Shown: piece after piece, positions 1-13,576 of the stretch
Position numbering within the stretch: the first letter of the stretch is position 1
Layout of the letters: each line of letters opens with the position of its first letter
Notes under the pieces: generated by a model
The model's database searches: none
What the model saw: only the letters and a program-made list of their open reading frames with translations
What the model was told of the DNA's origin: nothing
Position numbers and translations under genes: made by a program
NCBI GenBank assembly: GCA_001770725.1
Contig: MERU01000002.1
Span: 186,001-250,000 of the forward strand
Reading direction: 5' to 3'
Source of the DNA: Burkholderiales bacterium RIFCSPHIGHO2_01_FULL_63_240
GTDB lineage: Bacteria > Pseudomonadota > Gammaproteobacteria > Burkholderiales > Burkholderiaceae_C
Length of the DNA stretch: 64,000 bases

Positions 1-829
1 GTGCCGCGCCGACCCGGTCGATGCTGCGGTTGAGCAGCACATTGCCAACCAGAGCCAACGCGCCGAACCAGCCGAACATGATGCTGATCTCTTCCGGCGA
101 GGCGCCGAACACCTGCTTGTAGTAAGGCGCCGTGTAGCCCAGCACCGTGAACTGCCCGGCGCTCTGGCAGGCCGTGACCGCGACCACCGCCATCAGCAAG
201 GGCGACTTCAGCACCTTGCGCCATGAACGCAGCGACAGGGCAGGGGGGCGGATGCCCGCTGGCAGGTGTCGCCACACCAGCCACGCCGCTGCGAAGGCCC
301 CCATGCCGATCAGCACCATCGCCATGCGCCAGCCCATGCGCTCGCCGATCCAGGCGGTCAATGGCATGCCCGCCACCGAGGCGATGGACCAGCCCATGAA
401 GACGAAGGTGATGGCTTGACCGCGCTTGGCCGGCGTCGACATGAAGCCCGCGGTCGCCGCCGCCTGCGGCGTGAAGACCGCGGCCGACAACACGGTCAAT
501 GCTCGTGCGGGCCACAACCAGGGGTAGCTGGGCGCGAGGGCACACAGCAGGTGCCCGACGGCATACCAGACCATGGTCCAGGCCAGCAGGGTGCGCCGGT
601 CGATGTGCCCGATCAACCAGGCCAGCAGCGGGGCCCCGAAGCCCATCATCAGCGCGGCGATGGCCAGCAACTGGCCGCCGGTGGTCACGCTGATGTTCAG
701 GTCGTGGGTGAGGTCGTTGAGCGTGCCGCCGACCACCATCACGCCACAGCCGATGACGAAGTTGCCGAACAGCAGCGACCAGCGGGCCGCCCGGATGCTC
801 TCCCGGGACAGCGCCCGCTCCAGTTCCAT
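1..829 (-). CDS. MFS transporter, N-terminal part (3' end outside window)
   Basis: Reading the minus strand from an ATG at 827-829 gives an open frame running off the left edge, about 276 codons. The product opens with a short cytoplasmic segment and then alternating hydrophobic helices. The loop after helix 2 carries a G-H-I-D-R-R-T motif, the usual MFS motif A region, and later segments contain the small-residue helices typical of a 12-helix major facilitator. This is an inner-membrane secondary transporter of the drug/sugar-efflux-like class. The substrate cannot be told, and the C-terminal helices are missing only because the window ends. The next gene upstream on the same strand starts its stop codon 22 bases away, so the two may be co-transcribed. 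Confidence 0.85.
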   Translation of the reverse strand, partial: MELERALSRESIRAARWSLLFGNFVIGCGVMVVGGTLNDLTHDLNISVTTGGQLLAIAALMMGFGAPLLAWLIGHIDRRTLLAWTMVWYAVGHLLCALAPSYPWLWPARALTVLSAAVFTPQAAATAGFMSTPAKRGQAITFVFMGWSIASVAGMPLTAWIGERMGWRMAMVLIGMGAFAAAWLVWRHLPAGIRPPALSLRSWRKVLKSPLLMAVVAVTACQSAGQFTVLGYTAPYYKQVFGASPEEISIMFGWFGALALVGNVLLNRSIDRVGAA

Positions 830-850
830 GGGTACTGCCTTGTTGTGGAA

Positions 851-1858
851 TCAGTGAGGCACGCGCAGCGCTTCGGGGTTGACGATGCCGCTCGGCTCGC
901 CCGCGACGAAGTTCAGCAGGTTCTCGAAGGCCGAGCTGAAAAGCTGTTCGTAGCTGTCCTGCTCGACCAGGCCGATGTGGGGGGTGCAGACGGCGTTCTC
1001 CAGCCTCAGCAAGGGGTGGCCTTGCAGGATGGGTTCGCTTTCGAAGACGTCGACGGCGGCCATGCCCGGGCGACCGCGGTTGAGTCCTGCGACCAGCGCG
1101 TTGTCCTGGACCAGTTCGGCGCGCGAGGTGTTGACGAACAAGGCCGTTGGTTTCATGCGGCTGAAATCATCGAGGGTGATGATGCCGCGGTTGTCGTCGC
1201 TCAGCCGCAGGTGAATGCTCAGCACGTCGGAGGTGGCAAAGAGGTCCTCGCGGCTGGCGGCAGCCCGAAACCCGTCGGCAACGGCTTGCGAGCGGGCGGC
1301 CTCGCTGCCCCAGACCTGCACGTCCATGCCAAAGGCGCGGCCGTAGCCAGCCACCATCTGGCCCACCTGACCGTAGCCCCACAGGCCCAGCGTCTTGCCC
1401 TGCAGCTTCATGCCCAGACCGAAGTTGACAGGCATCGAGGCCGACTTCAGTCCCGATTGCTGCCAGGCGCCATGCTTGAGGTTGCCGATGTACTGCGGCA
1501 GGCGTCTCATGGCAGCCATCACGAGGGCCCAGGTGAGCTCGGCCGCGGCCACGGGCGGGGTGTCGCATTCGGCAACGGCAATGCCCAGCCGCGTGCACGC
1601 TTGCAGGTCGATGTGAGAGCCCACCTTGCCGATCTGGCAGATCAGTCGCAGCTTGGGCAGCTTTTCAAGCAGGGCTTTGGGGAAATGCGTGCGTTCGCGG
1701 ATGACCACCAGGGCCTCGGCGTCGCGCAGGCGCACGGCGAGCTGGCCGGTTCCCTTGACCGTGTTGGTGAAGACCTTGGCTGACAAGCCGTCGAGTCGGG
1801 CGGCGCACGGCAGTTTGCGGACGGCGTCCTGATAGTCGTCCAGGATGATGATGTTCAT
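851..1858 (-). CDS. D-2-hydroxyacid dehydrogenase family protein
   Basis: 335 residues when started at the ATG whose protein begins MNIIILDDYQD, the usual start of this subfamily; an upstream in-frame ATG would add nine unlikely residues. It has the two-domain fold of NAD-dependent D-2-hydroxyacid dehydrogenases (SerA/LdhA relatives): a Rossmann motif G-L-W-G-Y-G-Q-V-G near the middle, the catalytic Arg in N-T-S-R-A-E, and the catalytic His in C-T-P-H-I-G near the C-terminus. The family reduces 2-keto acids to D-2-hydroxyacids in the cytoplasm. The real substrate is not visible. It lies just upstream of the MFS gene on the same strand, so a linked uptake and oxidation role for an organic acid is possible but only inferred. 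Confidence 0.88.
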   Translation of the reverse strand: MNIIILDDYQDAVRKLPCAARLDGLSAKVFTNTVKGTGQLAVRLRDAEALVVIRERTHFPKALLEKLPKLRLICQIGKVGSHIDLQACTRLGIAVAECDTPPVAAAELTWALVMAAMRRLPQYIGNLKHGAWQQSGLKSASMPVNFGLGMKLQGKTLGLWGYGQVGQMVAGYGRAFGMDVQVWGSEAARSQAVADGFRAAASREDLFATSDVLSIHLRLSDDNRGIITLDDFSRMKPTALFVNTSRAELVQDNALVAGLNRGRPGMAAVDVFESEPILQGHPLLRLENAVCTPHIGLVEQDSYEQLFSSAFENLLNFVAGEPSGIVNPEALRVPH

Positions 1859-1938
1859 GAGGCTGTCGGGTGTCCAGCCTGACATTGTGCAACGCCTGCG
1901 CGCACGCTGGGCGCCACGGGGACATCCTCAGAAATTCG

Positions 1939-2466
1939 TTACCAGGTTGTCACCTTCGCGCCGCGGATGTCGTCGGCTTTGCGCGAGGCCCGCACCGGGA
2001 AGTGGCTGTCCAGCGCGTCGAGGCGCAACTGGGCCTCGATCTGGCCCCGGTGGGTGGAAATCACCTTGAAGACGTCGGCGCGCAGGTGCCAGAGCTCCCG
2101 CAGGGATCGGGCGGTTTCGATCTGGTCGCGCACCTGGTTGGCGCGCAGCGACTGCAGGTCCCACAAAGAGGCCACGAACTCTGTCTTGATGGCTCGCAAG
2201 CCGTTGGCGCTGGCCAGGGGCCGAGGCGACTCGTCGTTGTCCCACAGCCAGTTCCAGAAGCCTCGGGCCCACAGCTTCCACAAGGGTTGCGGTGGCGCGA
2301 ACTGGGAGGGGGGGGTGACGCTGGCGCGGCGCGAGGCCGAACCACTCAGGTCGGACAGGTCGACCGGGGCGTCGTGGGGCAGTTGCACCGGGTTGAGCAA
2401 GGCGCGCTTGGTCCCCTGGGTGTCAACCTGTGCGGACTCGTCATTGGAGTAGAAAAAGGATGCCAT
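1939..2466 (-). CDS. Conserved-looking hypothetical protein, 175 aa
   Basis: I do not recognise a family. The frame is open from an ATG at 2464-2466 (protein begins MASFFYSNDE); 14 further codons exist upstream but the internal ATG looks more natural. The N-terminal 60 residues are Ser/Pro/Gln-rich and probably disordered. The segment around residues 60-80 is rich in Trp (W-K-L-W-A-R-G-F-W-N-W-L-W), and residues 85-150 look helical, with many Arg, Leu and Glu. There is no signal peptide, no clear transmembrane helix and no Cys cluster. It lies between the dehydrogenase and the bfd terminator on the same strand. Codon use and GC match the neighbours, so it is probably a real gene. Confidence 0.65.
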   Translation of the reverse strand: MASFFYSNDESAQVDTQGTKRALLNPVQLPHDAPVDLSDLSGSASRRASVTPPSQFAPPQPLWKLWARGFWNWLWDNDESPRPLASANGLRAIKTEFVASLWDLQSLRANQVRDQIETARSLRELWHLRADVFKVISTHRGQIEAQLRLDALDSHFPVRASRKADDIRGAKVTTW

Positions 2467-2546
2467 CGTGCCCTCGCTGCGCCTTTGAGCGCGTCTCGTA
2501 CTGGACATCGACCATCCTAAGGAGCCCTTGAGCAGGGTACACCCGT

Positions 2547-2568
2547 AAAAAAAGGGCCTCGAGGGCCC
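2547..2568 (-). terminator. Rho-independent terminator after bfd
   Basis: On the minus strand a GGGCC/GGCCC stem with a five-base loop is followed by seven T residues. It lies about 40 bases past the bfd stop codon and before the next minus-strand gene. Confidence 0.75.
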
Positions 2569-2610
2569 GTTTCCGTGGACTGTTCACGGCCTGCGCCGCG
2601 CGCCGACCGA

Positions 2611-2823
2611 TCAGACGGCCATGGCGGCCACCCGCGCGATGGGGATCAGGGTGGTGCCGGCCTGGCGAGCTTCGTCAAAGACCTCGCGAGCGCAGGTCTC
2701 GCAGCAGCCGCAGCAGGTGGCCACGCGGGTGCGGTCTTGCAGCGCGTCAAAGGAGCCGCAACCCATGTTGGCTTGCTTGACGATTTCCTTGTCGGAGACG
2801 GCGTGGCAGACGCAGACGATCAT
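2611..2823 (-). CDS. bfd: Bacterioferritin-associated ferredoxin
   Basis: 70 residues, close to the 64 of Escherichia coli Bfd. Cysteines at 4, 6, 38 and 41 reproduce the family pattern that binds a [2Fe-2S] cluster: C-x-C at the N-terminus, then C-x2-C within the C-G-C-C segment. Two extra cysteines (37 and 40) flank the second pair. Bfd docks on bacterioferritin and passes electrons to the core so that stored iron is released. The bacterioferritin gene lies 118 bases upstream on the same strand, which supports the pairing. A palindromic Fur-like site sits in that gap, so induction by iron starvation is likely. Confidence 0.93.
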   Translation of the reverse strand: MIVCVCHAVSDKEIVKQANMGCGSFDALQDRTRVATCCGCCETCAREVFDEARQAGTTLIPIARVAAMAV

Positions 2824-2869
2824 GGCAGGGCGCGCAGGGCTTGTGAATGAGAACGAGTCGCATCATAAA

Positions 2870-2884
2870 TGCGAATGATTCGCA
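2870..2884 (-). promoter_or_regulatory. Candidate Fur box upstream of bfd
   Basis: A 15-base palindrome (TGCGAA, TGA centre, TTCGCA) lies 47 bases upstream of the bfd start. It resembles the GATAATGATAATCATTATC-type Fur operator as it looks in GC-rich betaproteobacteria. Bfd genes are commonly Fur-repressed. The assignment is inferred from position and symmetry only. Confidence 0.5.
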
Positions 2885-2917
2885 GCACAAGCCTCGAGCC
2901 AAGCCCGGACCCTGAAT

Positions 2918-2935
2918 GGGGGGATCCATCCCCCC
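2918..2935 (-). terminator. Hairpin after bfr
   Basis: Seven G:C-rich pairs (GGGGGGA/TCCCCCC) around a four-base loop lie just past the bfr stop. On the minus strand no T-tract follows, so termination may be weak or Rho-assisted and may leave some read-through into bfd. Confidence 0.4.
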
Positions 2936-2941
2936 GGTTTT

Positions 2942-3421
2942 TCAGCTGTTGACCTCGCCCATGATGGATTGCAGGTAGTTCTGCTCACCCACCTTGCCGA
3001 TCAGGTCGATCTGGGTTTCCAGGAAATCGATGTGCTCTTCGGTGTCGTCCAGGATGTCCTGGAACAGGTCGCGCGAAACGTAGTCACGCACCGACTCGCA
3101 GTAGGCAATGCCTTCCTTGACGGTGGCCTGGGCGGCGGTCTCGAGTTTGAGGTCGCAGGCCAGCAGCTCGGGCACGTCCTCGCCGATGAGCAGCTTGCCC
3201 AGGTCCTGCAGGTTGGGCAGGCCGTCGAGCGTGAAGATGCGCTCCATGAGCTTGTCGGCGTGCTTCATCTCGCCGATCGACTCTTCGTATTCCTTCTTGG
3301 CCAGCTTGTCAAAACCCCAGTGCTTGAGCATGCGGTAGTGCAGGAAGTACTGGTTGGTGGCCGTCAGCTCGTTCTTGAGCTGCGCATTGAGCAGCTCGAT
3401 GACCTTGGCATCGCCTTTCAT
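2942..3421 (-). CDS. bfr: Bacterioferritin
   Basis: 159 residues, the usual bacterioferritin length. The start is the ATG at 3419-3421 with GAGGA just upstream, giving the standard MKGD N-terminus; the longer frame is rejected. The protein forms a 24-subunit haem-containing shell that oxidises Fe(II) and stores Fe(III). The haem ligand Met52 is present. Ferroxidase ligands Glu18, Glu51, His54, Glu94 and His130 align with E. coli Bfr, but the sixth, bridging Glu127, is replaced by Thr in D-D-T-E-E-H, with Glu128 and Glu129 next to it. The partner bfd lies downstream. Confidence 0.95.
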   Translation of the reverse strand: MKGDAKVIELLNAQLKNELTATNQYFLHYRMLKHWGFDKLAKKEYEESIGEMKHADKLMERIFTLDGLPNLQDLGKLLIGEDVPELLACDLKLETAAQATVKEGIAYCESVRDYVSRDLFQDILDDTEEHIDFLETQIDLIGKVGEQNYLQSIMGEVNS

Positions 3422-3517
3422 GGTGTCCTCGCTTGGTGGGGGGTCGAATGGCACATTGTGGACCAGGGGCGGGCAGATGCCGCGTGTCGTGCCGACATCC
3501 CAACAGGTCGGATCGGG

Positions 3518-3523
3518 TATACT
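3518..3523 (+). promoter_or_regulatory. Candidate -10 box for carAB
   Basis: TATACT lies about 190 bases upstream of the carA start in the 293-base gap between the divergent bfr and carA genes. The best -35 candidate (CCGACA at 3492-3497) is 20 bases away, longer than ideal. The rest of the gap shows no open frame or strong hairpin. Confidence 0.3.
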
Positions 3524-3714
3524 TCTAAGGTTTACCCGCAACCATCCCCCCGTCTGGCGAAACCACGCCGATCAGGCCTGCACACGTGTACACGAGTGTT
3601 CGCAATCGGTCTTGTCTTTGTCGCGCCCGTGTCCCGGCCATGTGCCGTTGCACGCAGGCTGTGAACAAGGCGCAAAGGTGAGCCAGGCGCGCACAACAAA
3701 CGGAGAACGAACCC

Positions 3715-4885
3715 GTGCTGCCCGTCCTGCCCCAAGCTCTTCTGGCCCTCGCAGACGGCACGGTCTTTCTTGGCACTTCGATCGGCGCCGCCGGTCACAC
3801 GGTCGGCGAGGTGGTGTTCAACACCTCCATCACCGGCTATCAGGAAATCCTCACCGACCCCAGCTACTGCCGTCAGATCGTGACCCTCACGTATCCGCAC
3901 ATCGGCAACTACGGCGTCAACGGTGAAGACGTCGAAGCCTCGAAAGTCCATGCCGCTGGTCTGATCATCAAGGATCTGCCCATCCGCACTTCCAACTTCC
4001 GTCAGACCCGCACCCTCTCTCAATACCTGCAGGACGAAGGCACGGTCGGCATCGCCAACATCGACACCCGCAAGCTGACCCGCATCCTGCGCTCCAAGGG
4101 CGCCCAGAACGGCTGCATCGTCGCCCTGGCCGCTGGTCAGGACGTGACCGAGGCCGTCATCGCCGATGCCGTGGCGAAGGCGAAGGCCGCGCCGAACATG
4201 GCCGGCCAGGACCTGGCCCAGGTGGTCTCGCGCAGCGATGTCGCCGTGTGGGACGAAACCGAATGGAAGCTGGCCAACCCCGAGCTGGGCGGCAAGCCCG
4301 GCTTTGGCAAGCAGACCGCTCCGAAGTTCCACGTTGTGGCCTACGACTTCGGCGTCAAGCGCAACATCCTGCGCATGCTGGCCGAGCGTGGCTGCAAGGT
4401 CACCGTGGTGCCCGCCAAGACGCCGGCCGCCGAGGTGCTCAAGCACAAGCCCGATGGCATCTTCCTGTCCAACGGCCCCGGGGACCCGGAGCCTTGCGAC
4501 TACGCGATCGCCGCGGCCAAGGAGCTGATCGAAACCGGCATCCCGACCTTCGGCATCTGCCTGGGTCACCAGATCATGGCCCTGGCCTCCGGTGCCAAGA
4601 CCTACAAGATGCCCTTCGGTCACCACGGCGGCAACCACCCCGTCAAGGACCTGGACAACGGCCGCGTCAGCATCACCAGCCAGAACCACGGTTTTGCCGT
4701 GGACGCCAAGACGCTGCCCGCCAACCTGCGCGCCACGCACATCTCGCTGTTCGACGGCACGCTGCAAGGCCTGGCCCGCACGGACAAGCCCGCTTTCTGC
4801 TTCCAGGGTCACCCGGAAGCTTCGCCCGGACCGCATGACATCAGCTACCTGTTCGATCGTTTCACTGCGCTGATGGAGAAGAACA

Positions 4886-4893
<8 letters not shown>
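3715..4893 (+). CDS. carA: Carbamoyl-phosphate synthase small (glutaminase) subunit
   Basis: 392 residues from a GTG start preceded by GGAGAACG. The N-terminal half is the CarA-specific domain. The C-terminal half is a class I glutamine amidotransferase with the nucleophile elbow G-I-C-L-G-H-Q and the His-Glu pair in G-H-P-E-A-S-P-G near the end. It hydrolyses glutamine and channels ammonia to CarB for carbamoyl phosphate, the precursor of arginine and pyrimidines. It overlaps carB by eight bases, so translation is coupled. Confidence 0.97.
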
Positions 4894-8161
<3,268 letters not shown>

Positions 8162-8171
8162 ACTGACAGCC

Positions 8172-8202
8172 TGCCGCGACGGGTTCTTGCCCGCTCGCGG
8201 CA
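8172..8202 (+). terminator. Hairpin between carB and greA
   Basis: TGCCGCGA pairs with TCGCGGCA, with an inner GGG/CCC extension, ten bases past the carB stop. There is no T-tract. It may be a Rho-assisted terminator or an mRNA-stabilising 3' hairpin. Confidence 0.35.
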
Positions 8203-8289
8203 TCGCATTCATCCGGGCCGCTCCCGGCCACTCCTGCACGGAGATGGCACCTGGGACGCGGCTCCTTCATTTTGGAAGACACATCAGCC

Positions 8290-8766
8290 ATGTCCACCAT
8301 CCCCCTGACCAAGCGCGGTGCCGAAATGCTCAAGGAAGAGCTGCACCGCCTCAAGCACGTCGAGCGTCCCGCCGTGGTCCAGGCCATCGCCGAGGCACGT
8401 GCTCAAGGTGACCTGTCTGAAAACGCCGAGTACGACGCAGCCAAGGACAGGCAAGGCTTCATCGAGGGCCGCATCAACGAAATCGAAGGCAAGCTCTCGG
8501 CCGCCAAGATCATCGACCCGGCCGACCTGGACGCGGGCGGTCGCGTGGTGTTTGGTGCCACCGTTGAGATGGAAATCGAAGCCACCGGCGATGTCGTGAC
8601 CTACCAGATCGTCGGCGACGACGAGGCCGATCTCAAGGAAGGCAAGATCTCCATTGGCTCGCCGATTGCCCGCGCCCTGATCGGCAAGGAAGCCGGTGAC
8701 GTGGCCGTGGTGCAGGCGCCGGGCGGCGAGCGCGCCTACGAAATCATCGATGTTCGCTACATTTGA
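8290..8766 (+). CDS. greA: Transcription elongation factor GreA
   Basis: 158 residues, exactly the family length, from the ATG at 8290; six extra upstream codons in frame are rejected. The N-terminal coiled coil carries the acidic tip segment G-D-L-S-E-N-A-E-Y that enters the RNA polymerase secondary channel. The C-terminal half is the FKBP-like domain ending in the Y-E-I region. GreA stimulates cleavage of backtracked transcripts so that stalled polymerase can resume. It follows carB by 128 bases, an arrangement common in Burkholderiales. Confidence 0.97.
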   Translation: MSTIPLTKRGAEMLKEELHRLKHVERPAVVQAIAEARAQGDLSENAEYDAAKDRQGFIEGRINEIEGKLSAAKIIDPADLDAGGRVVFGATVEMEIEATGDVVTYQIVGDDEADLKEGKISIGSPIARALIGKEAGDVAVVQAPGGERAYEIIDVRYI

Positions 8767-8782
8767 TGACTTTTAGAAGAGC

Positions 8783-9229
8783 ATGAGCAAGATTTCGCGC
8801 ATTCAATCGCTGCTGGCGGGTCTGTGGGCCGGCGCCCTGTTGGCCATCGGTGGCGTCGCTGCGCTGGCCTTGTTCAGCGTGCTGGAGCGCCAGCAGGCCG
8901 GCACCGGTGCCGGCCAGATCTTCCACATCGAGTCCCGGCTCAGCCTGGCGTTTGCGATCCTGCTCTTCGTGCTGGAGCGTCGCCGAGTGCGCGACGAGGT
9001 GGAGCAGGGCGCGTCACAGAGCGCAATGAGTGCCAACCTCCTGTTGGTGCTGGGCGCGCTGTTCCTCACCGTGCTGGGCGGGTTTGCGTTGCAGCCCATG
9101 ATCCAGGCCGCCAAGGCGGGCGAGCCCACGGCCCTGTCGTTCGCTGCCTTGCATGGCATCTCGGCGGCGCTTTACTGGCTCAAGGCCTTGCTGGTGCTGA
9201 CCCTGGCCTGGCGCACGACGGCTCGCTGA
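8783..9229 (+). CDS. DUF4149 family membrane protein
   Basis: 148 residues with four hydrophobic segments: about 8-32, 50-65, 82-104 and 125-143. The N-terminal segment has the L-x-A-G-L-W-A-G pattern of the DUF4149 family, small inner-membrane proteins often found beside greA and yhbY in betaproteobacteria. Function is unknown. It starts 16 bases after greA and ends at a bidirectional terminator shared with yhbY, so it is probably the last gene of the carAB-greA transcription unit. Confidence 0.8.
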   Translation: MSKISRIQSLLAGLWAGALLAIGGVAALALFSVLERQQAGTGAGQIFHIESRLSLAFAILLFVLERRRVRDEVEQGASQSAMSANLLLVLGALFLTVLGGFALQPMIQAAKAGEPTALSFAALHGISAALYWLKALLVLTLAWRTTAR

Positions 9230-9245
9230 GCTGCGTTTGCCATGA

Positions 9246-9271
9246 AAAGCGGCACCCAAAGGTGCCGCTTT
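9246..9271. terminator. Bidirectional terminator between DUF4149 gene and yhbY
   Basis: An 11-bp perfect stem AAAGCGGCACC/GGTGCCGCTTT with a CAAA loop lies between two converging genes. A and T runs are part of the stem, so it can serve both strands. Confidence 0.85.
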
Positions 9272-9300
9272 GCTGTCAGAAGCCAGAAGATGCGAGCCAA

Positions 9301-9774
9301 TCAGCCCGATTTCTTGCTGGTCATGCGTTTCTTGGCGCGCTTGATGAGGCCGCCGGGCGTCACGCGCTGGTTGCCCAGCACGGTCACCTTCTTGACCTCG
9401 GGGCGGCGCGTGCCGCTCTTGGAGAACTTCAGGATCTTGACTTCGCGAGGCGCGGCGCCTCCTCGCTTGCTGTCGGCGTCTTGCCCGGCGTCCTTTTCGG
9501 GCACCGGGCGCCAGATCACCAGCAGCTTGCCGATGTGCTGAATCGGTGCCGCGTTGAGCTGGTCGCACAGCTGAGCGAAGATCTCCTCTCGGACGGCGCG
9601 GTCGTCGCCGAGCACGCGCACCTTGATCAGGCCGTGGGCCTTGAGCGCGGAATCGGTCTCCTTGACGACGGCGGGTGTCAGGCCGTCTCCGCCGATCATG
9701 ACGACGGGATCAAGGTGGTGGGCGTCGGCGCGCAGGGCGCGGCGCTCGGAAGTGGTCAGTTCAATTGCAGGCAT
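9301..9774 (-). CDS. yhbY: YhbY family CRM-domain RNA-binding protein
   Basis: 157 residues. Residues 1-95 form a CRM domain: L-T-x-x-E-R-R-x-L-R-A-x-A-H-H at the start and the glycine-rich loop M-I-G-G-D-G-L in place of the usual G-K-N-G-L. The C-terminal 60 residues are a basic tail rich in Lys and Arg that typical short YhbY proteins (about 97 residues) lack. YhbY associates with pre-50S ribosomal particles. The gene is divergent from rlmE with only 17 bases between start codons, so its promoter must overlap rlmE coding DNA. Confidence 0.88.
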   Translation of the reverse strand: MPAIELTTSERRALRADAHHLDPVVMIGGDGLTPAVVKETDSALKAHGLIKVRVLGDDRAVREEIFAQLCDQLNAAPIQHIGKLLVIWRPVPEKDAGQDADSKRGGAAPREVKILKFSKSGTRRPEVKKVTVLGNQRVTPGGLIKRAKKRMTSKKSG

Positions 9775-9791
9775 CCCTCTATTATCGAGCC

Positions 9792-10466
9792 ATGAAAGTC
9801 CAAACCAAAAGCAAAAAGGTCAACAAGGCCTGGCTGAACGATCACATCCACGATCCTTACGTGCGTCAGGCGCAAAAGGATGGCTACCGATCGCGGGCGG
9901 CTTACAAGATCAAGGAGATCGACGAAGCCCTCGGTCTGATCAAGCCAGGACAGCTGGTGGTGGACCTCGGGGCGGCCCCTGGCGCCTGGAGCCAGTACGT
10001 GCGCCGCAAGTTCGCGCCCAAGGACGTGGGAGCAGGCGGCGCGGCCGTGGGAGAGCTCAACGGCACGATCATCGCGCTGGACCTGCTGGAGTTCGACCCC
10101 ATCGAGGGCGTGACGTTCATCCTGGGCGACTTTCGCGAAGAGGCCGTGCTCAAGCAGCTTCAGGACGAGGTGGCCGGCCGTCCGGTGGATGTGGTCATTT
10201 CCGACATGGCGCCCAACCTCAGTGGCATCGACGTGACGGACAGCGCCCGCATCGCCCACCTGATCGAGCTGGCCATCGACTTCGCGCAGCAACACCTGAA
10301 AAAGGATGGGGCGCTGGTTTGCAAAGTTTTTCACGGCGCGGGCTACAGCCAGCTCGTCGAGGCCTTCAAGGCCAATTTCCGGGTCTGCAAGCCCATCAAG
10401 CCCAAGGCTTCACGCGACAAATCGTCCGAAACCTTCCTCGTGGGCATCGGTCTGAAGACACGTTGA
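9792..10466 (+). CDS. rlmE: 23S rRNA 2'-O-ribose methyltransferase RlmE (FtsJ/RrmJ)
   Basis: 224 residues from the ATG giving MKVQTKSKK; nine upstream codons in frame overlap yhbY and are not used. The SAM-binding motif [11 protein letters not shown] is complete, and the K-D-K-E methyltransferase tetrad is present as the Lys in A-A-Y-K-I, the Asp in I-S-D-M-A-P, the Lys in V-C-K-V-F and the Glu in S-S-E-T-F. It methylates U2552 of 23S rRNA late in 50S assembly. In many proteobacteria it precedes ftsH, as here. An insertion of about ten residues ([10 protein letters not shown]) is typical of betaproteobacterial versions. Confidence 0.96.
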   Translation: MKVQTKSKKVNKAWLNDHIHDPYVRQAQKDGYRSRAAYKIKEIDEALGLIKPGQLVVDLGAAPGAWSQYVRRKFAPKDVGAGGAAVGELNGTIIALDLLEFDPIEGVTFILGDFREEAVLKQLQDEVAGRPVDVVISDMAPNLSGIDVTDSARIAHLIELAIDFAQQHLKKDGALVCKVFHGAGYSQLVEAFKANFRVCKPIKPKASRDKSSETFLVGIGLKTR

Positions 10467-10543
10467 GTCACTTTGTCTCGCCAAGGCATCGTCAGCGCCC
10501 CAATTCCAGCGTTTCATGTGGGATTGGGCGCCCCTCGTCAAGC

Positions 10544-10571
10544 CTTGACTGCACTAGAATGGTCCCCACAT
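10544..10571 (+). promoter_or_regulatory. Sigma32-like heat-shock promoter for ftsH
   Basis: CTTGACT, a 13-base spacer and CCCCACAT match the RpoH pattern (CTTGAAA, 13-17 bases, CCCCATNT) and lie 128 bases upstream of ftsH. FtsH is a known heat-shock protease, which supports the reading. No good sigma70 pair overlaps it. Confidence 0.5.
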
Positions 10572-10698
10572 GCCGCGAAGGACGGCGCTGTTTTGCATCA
10601 TGATGACGCGAGCAGTGCAGTTTTTTGGATCCGGTTTCGGTGTGGGGATGCATCCAGCATCAGCCGAGCCGGTGTGAATGTGGGTTGAAGGAGCCGCG

Positions 10699-12603
<1,905 letters not shown>

Positions 12604-12643
12604 TCGCGTCTCGCTGATCTCGGCGCCTCGCGCATCCTTCGAC

Positions 12644-12664
12644 AACGGGGCTTCGGCCCCGTTT
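12644..12664 (+). terminator. Terminator after ftsH
   Basis: AACGGGGC/GCCCCGTT stem with a TTCG loop and a short T run, 40 bases past the ftsH stop and just before folP. Confidence 0.7.
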
Positions 12665-12672
12665 CTCATTTC

Positions 12673-13518
12673 ATGCTTGAAGCCATGCACACCTGGCAGA
12701 CCACCCGTTTCGCCATTGACCTGAGTCGCCCACGCGTCATGGGCATCGTCAACGTCACCCCCGACTCCTTCTCCGACGGCGGCAGGCATGCCGACACCAC
12801 CGCAGCGCTGCAACACGCGCAGCGCCTGGTGGACGAGGGCGCTGACATCCTGGACATCGGTGGCGAATCGACACGGCCAGGCGCGCCCACGGTGCCTGCC
12901 GACGAAGAGTGGGCTCGCATCGAAGGCGTGCTGCGCGGGGCGATGGGCTGGGGCGTGCCGCTGTCGGTGGACACCTGCAAGCCCGAGGTCATGCAGCGCG
13001 CGCTCGACCTGGGTGCTGACATCATCAATGACGTTCAGGCCTTGGGCGCGCCGGGTGCGCTCGATGTGGTCGCGCGGCATCCGTCCTGCGGGGTTTGCGT
13101 GATGCACATGAAGGGCTCGCCGGCCACCATGCAGGACGCACCCGTTTACGACGATGTGCTCGACGAGGTCGGCCACTTCCTGCAGGCGCGCTTGCAGGCG
13201 TTGACGGCAGCGGGCATCGAGCCCGAACGCATCACCCTGGACCCGGGCATCGGCTTTGGCAAGACCCCGGCGCACAACCTGGCGCTGCTGCGTCGTCAGA
13301 AGGAATTGCTGAGGCTGGGGCGGCCGCTGTTGCTGGGGTGGTCCCGAAAATCCACCCTGGGCGAGGTGACGGGGCGCCCGGTCGAGCAGCGCCTGGCCGC
13401 CAGCCTGGCGGCCGCGCTCGCGGCGGTGAAACAGGGGGCGGGCGTCGTGCGGGTGCATGACGTGGCTCAAACGGTCGATGCCCTGCGTGTCTGGGAGGCT
13501 GCAGGGCTGCTGGATTGA
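12673..13518 (+). CDS. folP: Dihydropteroate synthase
   Basis: 281 residues (277 if the second ATG at 12685 is used). All family motifs are in order: [11 protein letters not shown] near residue 28, the E-S-T-R-P-G-A loop, a D-x3-I-x-N-D-V segment, D-P-G-I-G-F-G-K-T, and G-W-S-R-K-S near 226. The TIM-barrel enzyme joins 6-hydroxymethyl-7,8-dihydropterin diphosphate to p-aminobenzoate in folate synthesis and is the sulfonamide target. It precedes glmM by 58 bases, a conserved order in proteobacteria. Confidence 0.97.
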   Translation: MLEAMHTWQTTRFAIDLSRPRVMGIVNVTPDSFSDGGRHADTTAALQHAQRLVDEGADILDIGGESTRPGAPTVPADEEWARIEGVLRGAMGWGVPLSVDTCKPEVMQRALDLGADIINDVQALGAPGALDVVARHPSCGVCVMHMKGSPATMQDAPVYDDVLDEVGHFLQARLQALTAAGIEPERITLDPGIGFGKTPAHNLALLRRQKELLRLGRPLLLGWSRKSTLGEVTGRPVEQRLAASLAAALAAVKQGAGVVRVHDVAQTVDALRVWEAAGLLD

Positions 13519-13576
13519 GTCAAAAGTGCCGAAAATACGTGGACAATCCGGACACCCCGGCATCCTCATCCAGCAC

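Noticed and set aside
266-1783. Long plus-strand open frame (505 codons) opposite the MFS and dehydrogenase genes
   Set aside because: It is the antisense shadow of two clear minus-strand genes. Its product is Arg/Gly/His-rich with no family features, as is usual opposite GC-rich genes.
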